A DNA stretch of 64,000 bases from an uncultured bacterium (GTDB lineage Bacteria > Verrucomicrobiota > Verrucomicrobiia > CAIQCK01). The notes below the pieces were generated by a model, which saw nothing but the letters and a program-made list of their open reading frames with translations, made no database searches and had not been told where the DNA came from. Shown piece by piece: positions 7,172 through 16,100 of the stretch (positions are counted from its first letter, which is position 1; every line of letters begins with the position of its first letter). The translations under genes and the position numbers were made by a program. The stretch lies in assembly GCA_903870275.1 (NCBI GenBank), contig CAIQCK010000098.1, positions 1-64,000 on the forward strand, written 5' to 3'.

Positions 7172-8908
7172 TTACTTCTTCATTCGCTTCCGCGCGTGGA
7201 CCAGCGCGGACAACACGAACGCCGACGTCACCTCCGGGCCGCCGACGAGGATGCGCGTCGGCGTCTTCATCTTGTTCCACTCGTAGGCCTTGAACGGCGC
7301 GCGCCGGCCGCCCTCGCCGAAGCTGCGGTCCACGCACGCCAGCGCGGGCGCGAACGACGCCGGCTCCGCGCCGAGTTTGGCCAGCGCCAGCAGCGCCAGC
7401 GCCGCGTCGAACACGTTGATCTCCGCCGCGAGCAGCTCGTCCTGCACGTAGGCGAGCACTTGACGGCGGATCATCTCGAAGCTGCCGGCGGGATCAATCG
7501 CCTTGCGCTTCGGCTCCGGCAGCGCGCGGAACGCCTCATAGCAGCGGCCGAAGTAGGCGCAGTAAAGTTCCGGCAGGTAGTAGATATGCGAGCGCGGGTT
7601 GGCGAACGCGCCCGTGTCGGCGAGCCGGTCCTGGAAGCGGATGATGCGCCGCAGCGTATCCAGCCGCCGCGGGTTCTCGACGATCTGCCATCGCTCGTGG
7701 TTGCGGAAGCTGACCTCCAGCACGTCGAGGTTCAGCGTGGGGTCCACGTCGTTGCCAAACGGCTTCTCGCCGGCGAGATTTGCGATCCACGTCACCACGC
7801 CGCCGTCGAAGTCAATGTTGTCGTTGATCGAGACGGTGGCCGGATGATGGTCGTTCTGATGACCCAGTTGATACGCGGTGTAGAAATCCAGCAGCGGCTG
7901 GTCGAGCAGCGGATGCTTTGCCCCGAACCGCGTCGCCGCCGAGAACGAGCAGGCCGTGGTATCGCAGTCCGGCACATAGAGGCCGAAGCCCAGGTCGCTC
8001 TTGAGCTTCCAGTAAAACCGGCTCATCCGGCAATGCGGCGGCGGCACCAGTGCGGTGATGACGTCAAAGTCCTTGCCGTTGTTCGGCATCCGGACGCGCT
8101 CGCGGCTGGTGTCGAGGCAGAACTCGATCATCCGGCGGATCGCACCGCGCGCCGATGTTGCCGCGCCGGGCGATGCGAGGCCGCTATCGAGGTAATCCAT
8201 CAACGCCTCGGCAAAAAACGCGTCGTAGTAGGCGGCGCGGTGGCGGATTTGCGCCGGCGCCCACATCGGCTCGGCGAGGCCGCGCCACGGCGGATTGATG
8301 AGCGCGGCGGCGTGCGGGTTGGCGAGGAAGAAGACGCGGGCGAGGTTGAATAACAGCGTTGCGTTCTTGTAGGTCCGCGCGTTCAAGCCGTCGAGCGCCA
8401 CGAGCAGCTCGCGTCCGCGCACGTCCGGGTCGCCGATGAAGTTGAACGCGGCATAGGCCGGAATGAAACCGTTCGCCCTATAAGAGCCGAGCAGATGCGC
8501 CGCGCAACCCTGGAGGATCTCATCCACGCGTTTGAGGGAGACTGGCTCCGCTGATGCCGGCACCGACGGCGGTTTCGGATGCGGTTGCGGAAACTCATCG
8601 AGCAGATCGGCGAGCGGCCGGCCGATGGAGCGCCAGTCCGGGGAGGCCTCGTCGCGCGCCGCCCGCAGCGCGCCTTGCAGCGCGCGGAAGCGGGTTTCGT
8701 CGCGCAGTTGCGGCAGGCCGGCGCGATGGAGGATCGGCCGGAGCGCGACGTTGGAGAGCGCGGTCTTGTAGAAGCGGCGCAAGTGCGCGTTGCCGACCGA
8801 CGGCGACGGCATCAGCAGCAGTTCGTCGCACAGGTCGAGGATCGTCGGACCGACCCGCTCGGTCGTGACGATGCCATAAGCGGCGTGCGCGAAATGCCGG
8901 AGGTTCAT
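7172..8908 (-). CDS. Putative alpha/alpha-barrel protein with class II terpene-cyclase-like DxDTT motif
   Basis: Not firmly assigned. The 578-residue protein is helical and soluble-looking. It holds D314-C-D316-T-T-A, close to the DxDD/DxDTT acid motif that class II terpene cyclases use to protonate a polyprenyl chain. Downstream are D387-V-D-P-T-L-N-L-D-V-L, in the place of the family's PSVxTNAxVL segment, and HIYYLPELYCAYFGR (about 442-455), in the place of the W-SPYY segment. The order agrees with cyclase beta/gamma domains. The ATG at 8908 is chosen because longer starts would overlap proC. It starts 31 bases after the proC stop, so the two are probably cotranscribed. An unrelated alpha/alpha toroid remains possible. 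Confidence 0.5.
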   Translation of the reverse strand: MNLRHFAHAAYGIVTTERVGPTILDLCDELLLMPSPSVGNAHLRRFYKTALSNVALRPILHRAGLPQLRDETRFRALQGALRAARDEASPDWRSIGRPLADLLDEFPQPHPKPPSVPASAEPVSLKRVDEILQGCAAHLLGSYRANGFIPAYAAFNFIGDPDVRGRELLVALDGLNARTYKNATLLFNLARVFFLANPHAAALINPPWRGLAEPMWAPAQIRHRAAYYDAFFAEALMDYLDSGLASPGAATSARGAIRRMIEFCLDTSRERVRMPNNGKDFDVITALVPPPHCRMSRFYWKLKSDLGFGLYVPDCDTTACSFSAATRFGAKHPLLDQPLLDFYTAYQLGHQNDHHPATVSINDNIDFDGGVVTWIANLAGEKPFGNDVDPTLNLDVLEVSFRNHERWQIVENPRRLDTLRRIIRFQDRLADTGAFANPRSHIYYLPELYCAYFGRCYEAFRALPEPKRKAIDPAGSFEMIRRQVLAYVQDELLAAEINVFDAALALLALAKLGAEPASFAPALACVDRSFGEGGRRAPFKAYEWNKMKTPTRILVGGPEVTSAFVLSALVHARKRMKK

Positions 8909-8939
8909 GGGGCGGCGAAAAATCGGTGCGAAGCGACGG

Positions 8940-9773
8940 TCACTTCGCGCCGAGCAGCTTCGATTTCTCGGTGGCGGCCTTGACGGCGCGCATGAACGTG
9001 GCGCGCAGACTGCCGGACTCGAGCGCGTGGATGCCTTCAATGGTGGTGCCGCCGGGCGAGGTGACCTGGTCCTTGAGCACGCCGGGATGCAAGCCGGTGT
9101 CGAGCACCATCTTCGCCGCGCCGAGCACCGTTTGCGCCGCGAGCCGCGTGGCGACGTCGCGCGGCAGGCCCACCGCCACGCCGCCGTCGCTGAGCGACTC
9201 GATCACCATGTAAATGTAGGCGGGTCCGCTGCCGCTGAGACCGGTGACGGCGTCGAGCAGTTTCTCCGGCAACTGGAACGCAAGGCCGACCGCGCCGAGG
9301 ATTTGCTGCGCCAGCGCGGCGTCCGCGGCGGTGGCGGCGCTGCCGAGGGCAAAACCGGCCGCGCCCGCGCCAACCAGCGCCGGGGTGTTTGGCATGGCGC
9401 GGATGACGCGCGCGCCGGCGGGCAGCGCGGCTTCGAGTCGGGCGAGCGTCACGCCGGCGGCGATGCTCAGCAACAGATGGTCCTTCGTGAAGGCGGGTTT
9501 GATTTGCGCCAGCGCGGCCGGGACGACGTCCGGCTTGACGGCGAGGATGACGACGCGGGCGTGTTTCGCGGCGTCGGCGTTGTCGGCCGTGACATTGACG
9601 CCGGTTTCCTTCGCGAGCGCGGCGCGCGCGGCGTCGACGGGTTCCGCCACCCAGATCAGTTTCGCCGCCGACACGCCGGCGCGGACGATGCCTTTGATGA
9701 GCGCGGCGCCCATCTTGCCGCCGCCGATGACGGCGATGGCCAACGATGCGTTGTGGGATGAAGCCTTGGTCAT
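8940..9773 (-). CDS. proC: Pyrroline-5-carboxylate reductase
   Basis: Catalyses the last step of proline synthesis, NAD(P)H-dependent reduction of pyrroline-5-carboxylate. The N-terminal Rossmann motif is IAVIGGGKMGAALIKGI. The family signatures VVILAVKPDVV, IRAMPNTPALVGAG and LTGLSGSGPAYIY-type (here VTGLSGSGPAYIYMV) are present, as is the C-terminal QVTSPGGTTIEGIHALE. It is about 277 residues, the usual size. The ATG at 9773 was preferred over a farther upstream frame extension that lacks conservation. It lies upstream of the alpha/alpha-barrel gene on the same strand. Confidence 0.96.
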   Translation of the reverse strand: MTKASSHNASLAIAVIGGGKMGAALIKGIVRAGVSAAKLIWVAEPVDAARAALAKETGVNVTADNADAAKHARVVILAVKPDVVPAALAQIKPAFTKDHLLLSIAAGVTLARLEAALPAGARVIRAMPNTPALVGAGAAGFALGSAATAADAALAQQILGAVGLAFQLPEKLLDAVTGLSGSGPAYIYMVIESLSDGGVAVGLPRDVATRLAAQTVLGAAKMVLDTGLHPGVLKDQVTSPGGTTIEGIHALESGSLRATFMRAVKAATEKSKLLGAK

Positions 9774-10167
9774 GGCAGGGATGATACCGGAGGAGGCGGC
9801 GCGGTCAACGCGGGATTTTTTGCCGAGGCCGGCCATTCTTGATCCGACCGGCCTTGTGGCATTCCTGGCGCGTCTGACGTTGGGGAAATGGACGTTTTTC
9901 CCAAGAGCACCGGCAAGCGGCCGGCAAGGACACCGGCGCTGCGGACAACGCCGGTCTTCGGGTTCAACCGCCGCTGTTTGTAACTTGTTGTTCCCGGACA
10001 AATCTGGTAAAAAACCGCTTCCGCTCAGCCCGGTTTACTGGAAGTAAAGAAACGATGACGCCGGGGCATCCGAGATGGCGGCGTTTGAGTTGTTGGCCGG
10101 GCGTGGTGGTCGTTGACGCCGCAGACGGGGCGCCTTTGCGGCGGACCGAGACGGTTGGTGGTCGCTC
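9774..10167. other. Intergenic region between divergent proC and the giant repeat protein
   Basis: No convincing gene is present. The region must contain divergent promoters. GC-rich inverted segments (CCGGCAAGCGGCCGGCAAGG near 9910) are visible, and the only good promoter candidate is that at 9985-10013. Confidence 0.6.
9985..10013 (+). promoter_or_regulatory. Candidate sigma70-type promoter for the giant repeat protein gene
   Basis: TTGTTG at 9985-9990 and TAAAAA at 10008-10013 are separated by 17 bases. This would give a leader of about 150 bases before the ATG at 10168. The -10 box is weak, so this remains a candidate. Confidence 0.3.
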
Positions 10168-13100
10168 ATGGAAGTCGAAAAAAAACATTTGGAATGTCGT
10201 CGGTGGCTGGTTGTGGGGAGCCTGCTGGCGGCGCTTGCCTGCGCCCGGTCGGCCCAGGCCCAGACGCCGTCGGCTCCAATTACCATTAACAACGGTGGCA
10301 ACTATACCATTACCACCAACTTCGACAACGGTGGCCTCGATGTTTACGTTGGTTCCAACGTCAGCCACAACAGTTTGACGATTCAGGCCGTGCTGTCCGA
10401 CGTCGGTGCGGGGTATATCGGTTGGGCATCGGCCAACAACACGGTTACGGTTACCGGTGGCAGCGCACAGTGGACCATTAACGGAGCTCTGTGGGTCGGA
10501 TTTACGGGTGCTTTCAACAACCTGACGATTGCAAATGGCGGCCAAGTCACCCATGGTGGGTCTGCCATCATCGGCAATGACCTTCGTTCCAGCAACAACA
10601 CAGTGTGGGTCACCGGTACCAATTCCCTTTTGAACAACGGTGGCGGCATTTTTTTGGGTAACGACAGTTCCGGCAACGGCCTGATCATTTCCAACAGCGC
10701 CCAGGTTGTTGACGGCAACGACGATGTCATCGGCAGCACTCTCACCGGCAATGCGAACAACAACTGGGCGCTTGTCACCGGCGGCGGCTCCGTCTGGAAC
10801 ATCAGCGGCGATTTGTATGCAGGTGGCAGCAGTTCCAGTAACAATCTGACGATTGCGAACGGCGGCTTGGTCGTCAACAACAACGGCTACATCGGTTACG
10901 ACGGCAGCCTCGGCAGCGGCATGGGCAACTCGGTGGTGGTCACGGGCAGCGGCTCGATCTGGAGCAACAACAGCGATTTGATTCTCGGCTGCCTGAATGG
11001 CGCCAGCGGCAACAGCCTGGTCATTACCAACGGCGGCCAGGTTTTCAATGGCTTCAGCGCCTATGGAGCTGTCATCGGCTTCGACAACATCATGGGCCTC
11101 GCCAACAACAACACGGTGCTGGTCACCGGCAGCGGCTCCCGCTGGAACGACGGCAGTGATTTGTATGTCGGCTACTACAGTTCCAGTAACAACCTGACGA
11201 TTGCCAGTGGCGGCGTGGTCACCAACGGCAACGGCTACATTGGCTACGACGGCACCTTCGGCGGCATGGGCAACTCGGTGGTGGTCACCGGCGCCGGCTC
11301 GATCTGGAGCAACACCAGCGATGTGATTCTCGGCTACCAGAATGGCGCCAGCAGCAACAGCCTGGTCATTGCCAACGGCGGCAAGGTTTTTAATGGCAAC
11401 AGCAACAGCACCTATGGAGCTGTCATTGGCTTCGACAACATCACGGGCGTCGCCAACAACAATACGGTGCTGGTCACCGGCAGCGGCTCCGTCTGGAATA
11501 ACAGCAGTGATTTGTATGTCGGCTACTACAGTTCCAGCAACAATCTGACGGTTGCCAATGGCGGCGTGGTCGTCAACGGCAACGGTTATATCGGCTACGA
11601 CGGCAGCCTCGGCGGCGGCATGAGCAACTCGGTGATGGTCACGGACAGCGGCTCGATCTGGAGCAACACCGGCGATGTGATTCTCGGCTATCAAAATGGC
11701 GCCGTCGGCAACAGTCTGGTCATCGCCAACGGCGGCCAGGTCCTGAACAACAACGGCTACATCGGTTATGATGCTGCCAGCAGCAACAACAGCGCGCTGG
11801 TCAGCGGTCCCGGTTCCCTCTGGAGCAACAGCGGCAGTCTCTTTGTCGGTTACGGCGGCGCCGGCAGCCTCCTGACCCTCACCAACGGCGGTGTCGTGTG
11901 GGCCACCAACATCGTCGTCGGCGCCAGTGATTCCTCCACCGGCAACGTCGTCACCATCTCCGGCGGCAGCCTCTACGCCACCAACGGCGGCGGCGGCGCG
12001 CTCAATGTTCTCTACGGCACGCTCAACATGAATAGCGGCACCGCGGCGGTGGACTGGCTGCTGCTGACCAACTTCGCCAACAGCGTCTTCAACTTCAACG
12101 GCGGCGTGCTCCGGGCGGGCCAGATGCTCTCCACGCAGCCGATAACGGTCAACGGCGGCACGCTGTCGCTGGCGGGCTCGTTTGTGAATTCAACGGGTGC
12201 CACGTTCCTGTTGAACAGCGGCAGCGTGATCGTGCCCGGCTCGATGGCCAACCGGGGTTTGTTCATCCAGAACGGCGGGCTGTTCGATCCGCTGGTGTTC
12301 ACCAACAGCGGCAGTTTCGTCCTCAACAACGGCACGAACATGGACGGGGTGTTCCTGAACCTGGCCTCGGGCGTCGTCCAGCAGAGCGGCGGCGAGCACG
12401 ATGTGAACGTGGCGACCAACTACGGCTCGTGGGCGATCAGTGGCGGCGTAGCCAATCTGACCAATCTGGTGATAGACGGCGGCGGCGTCTTCACCAACGC
12501 CGGCGGGATGCTCGTCTCGACCAACGCGTTCGGGACGGGCGGCATGGACGTGCGCAATGGCGTGCTGGTTCTCAACAGCGGCATGGTCACGGTCAACCAG
12601 TTCTTCGCCACCAACTTGACCAGCAGTGTGATCAGTTTTAACGGCGGCACGCTCAACAGTGGCGGCACGATTATCTCCAACGGGACGCAGTTCGTCGTGG
12701 GCAACGGCAGCAGCGCGGCCACGATGAATCTGGTGGGCGGCACCAACGTGTTTGCCAGCGGATTGACGATTGCGGCCAATGCGACGCTGTCCAATGCCGC
12801 AACGCTGACCGCGCCTAGCGTGACAATCAATGCCGCCGGCCAGTTCGCGATGAATGGCGGACTAGCCGCCGCGAATTTCGTGACCAACTTTGGCTCGTGG
12901 GCGATCTCCGGCGGTGTGGCCAACCTGACCAATTTCATCAGCGACAACCACAGCAGCCTGACGGTGTCCGGCGGCGTCCTCAACGGCACACTGACCATCG
13001 GCAACACCGGTTCCTTCAACCAACTGGTGGTCACCAACGGCGGGGCGATCATCAGTGCCGGCACCAACTATATTGGGAATTCTTCCACTTCCAGCAACAA

Positions 13101-16100
13101 TAGCGTGCTGATGACCGGAGCGGGGTCAGTTTGGAGCAACAGCAGCCTGCTGGTTTTCGGTAACAACGGTGCCGGTAACAGGCTGACGATCGCCAACGGC
13201 GGCCAGATCTCGGATTCCAACACCGTGGTGGGCATTGCATCCGGCAGCATCAACAACTCCATCCTGGTGACTGGCAACGGATCGGTTTGGACCAATACTG
13301 GATATTTGACGCTTGGCTACTCCGGTGCAGGCAATAACCTGACCATCAGCAACGGTGGCCAGGTATTCACTGGTCCCAGTGGTGGCTATATCGGTCAGGC
13401 GAGCACCAACAACTCCGTCATCGTCACCGATCCGGGGTCGCTCTGGAACACTGTGGGGAGTATTTATGTGGGTCAGGGAGGCAGCTACAACAATTTGACC
13501 ATTGCCAATGGCGGCCAGGTGCTCAGCGGCGCGGCGGACTTGATTGACTGGGGTTCTTCCGTTCTGGTAACGGGTCCTGGTTCGCTCTGGCAAACTCCCA
13601 CGGTGAATATCGGCCAGTGGTATGTGTCCGGCAACCTCCTGACTGTCAGCAACGGCGGAAGCGTGGTCAGCACTTCCATGGTCGCGGGAGCGTCTCCATT
13701 CTCAATGAACAACGTGATTGTCGTTTCCGGTGGCAACCTCTATGCCACCAACACCTCAAAAACTGGTTCGCTCGATTTGCGCTTCGGCACACTGATGCTC
13801 AACAGCGGCACGGTCACCGTCAACCGATTCTATGCCACCAACGGGGCCAACAGCATCGTCAGCTTCAACGGCGGCACGCTCAACAGCGGCGGCACTGTTA
13901 TTTCCAACGGGACGCAGTTCGTCGTGGGCAACGGCAGCAGCGCGGCCACGATGAATCTGGTGGGCGGCACCAATGTGTTTGCCAACGGGTTGACGATTGC
14001 GGCCAATGGCACGATGACCAATGCCGCGACCCTGCGAACGCCCGGCTTGCTCATCAACGCCACCGGCCGGTTTGCGATGAATGCAGGGCTGGCGGTGGTG
14101 AACGTTGTGACCAATGGCGGCACGTTCATCCAAAGCGGCGGCCTTTTCGACCCGGCGTTTTACGACAACACCGGCACGTTCAGCCTCCTGAGCGGCACCA
14201 ACATGGACACGGTGTTCCTCAACGAAGCCAGCGGCACCGTCAACCAGAGCGGCGGCGAGCACGACGTGAATGTCGCCACCAACTTCGGCGCGTGGACCGT
14301 CTCCGGCGGCGTGGCCAACCTGACGAACTTCAACGATCTCGGCACGCTCATTCTCAGCGGTGGCGTGATGAATGTGAGCGCCTTGGTGGTCACCAACACC
14401 GGCAGCGTTCTCACCTTCAACGGCGGCACGCTCAATAGCGACGGCACGCTGATCAATAACGGCGCCGCATTCACCGTGGGCGACACGGGCGGCGGCGCGG
14501 CGCTCAACCTCCTGGGCGGCGCCCACAGCTTCAGCAACGGTCTGGTTGTCGGCAACAGCGGCATTGGCAACGGCCTCCTGATCACCAACGGCGCGCGGGC
14601 ATTCGTGGATGGCAGCACCAGCTTCACCACCAATGGCATCTTGTATGGCGGCACCACGGTCCTTGGCTATGCCGCCTCCAGCTCCAATAACACGATGCTG
14701 GTTTCCGGCGCCGGTTCGATCTTTAGCAACAGGGTCAACATGATTGTCGGCCTCTATGGTTCCGGCAACAGCCTGACGATTGCCAATAGCGGCCAGGTTT
14801 TCGGTGGTGGCTTCGTCGGCTTCGGCGGCAGTGCGAGCAACAACACCGTGCTCGTCACCGGTGCCGGCTCGGTCTGGAACAGCCTGGGCGCTCTCTACGT
14901 CGGCAACCTCGGATCTTCCGGCAACAGCCTGACGATTGCCAACGGCGGCCATGTCTTCGACACCTTGGGCTACTTCGGCGCCGGCTACGGCAACGCGGGC
15001 AACAACACCGTGACGGTGAACGGTGCCGGCTCGCTCTGGAACAACAGCGGAGATTTGTATGCCGGCATGGGCGACTCCGGCAACCTTCTGGCCATCACCA
15101 ACGGCGGCCGGGTTGTCAACACCAATGGCCTCATCGGCGCCAACGCCAACAACAACACCGTGGCCGTGACCGGTTCCGGCTCGGTTTGGAGCAACAGCGG
15201 CGTCTTGTATGTGGGCAACTTCGGCTCCAGCAACAGCCTCGCCATCGCCGGCGGCGGCGTCGTGTATGACACCACGGGGTTTATCGGCAGCAACGCCGGA
15301 GCCAATGGCAATGCGGTAACCGTCACCAGCCCGGGCAGCCTCTGGAGCAACAGCGGCCAGCTCTACGTCGGTTATTCCGGCTCGTTCAATCAACTGACCA
15401 TTGCCAACGGCGGGCAGATGAAGAACGCCACTGGATATGTTGGCTCCACTTTTGGTGCCAACACCAACTCAGTGCTGGTTACGGGCACAGGTAGCGTTTG
15501 GAACAATAGCTCATGGCTCTACGTGGGCAACACAGGCTCGTTCAACCAACTGACCATCGCCAACGGTGGCACGGTGCTCAATACATTCGGCTTCATCGGT
15601 TACGATTCGAACGCCAACAACAACGCGGTGCTCGTGACCGGCGCAGGTAGTGTTTGGAGCAATAGCGGCAACCTAATGGTCGGCCGCGACGGCACGGGCA
15701 ACCAACTGACAATCACCAACGGCGGAGTGGTGATCACCGCCGGCTCCTACGTCGGTTATTTTGCCAACAGCAACAAAGCGCTGGTCAGCGGCGCGGGTAG
15801 CGTTTGGAATAATTCCAGCTTCCTCGAAGTGGGCGGTTCCGGCTCGGATAACCAACTGACCATCGCCAACGGCGGCGCGGTGTTTAGCACCTCCGGCTTT
15901 ATTGGCTGGTTAGCCACCAACGGTGCCAATAGCAACACGGTGTTAGTCACCGACGCGGGCAGTGTTTGGAGCAACAGCGGCAACATCTACGTGGGCTGGA
16001 ACCAAGCATTTAACAACCAACTGACCATCACCAACGGCGGCGCGGTGTTTAGCTCCAATGGCTTCATCGGCCTTGGCTATACTAACAGTGCCAACAGCAA

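Noticed and set aside
9964..11694. Long open frame (576 codons) on the minus strand across the start of the giant gene
   Set aside because: It is the mirror of GC-rich, periodic codons in the repeat protein, is made of repetitive Ala/Val/Asp/Gly-rich sequence with no domain, and overlaps a well-supported gene.
13756..15393. Long open frame (545 codons) on the minus strand inside the giant gene
   Set aside because: Same reason: repeated units keep the opposite frame open; there is no start signal or independent motif.
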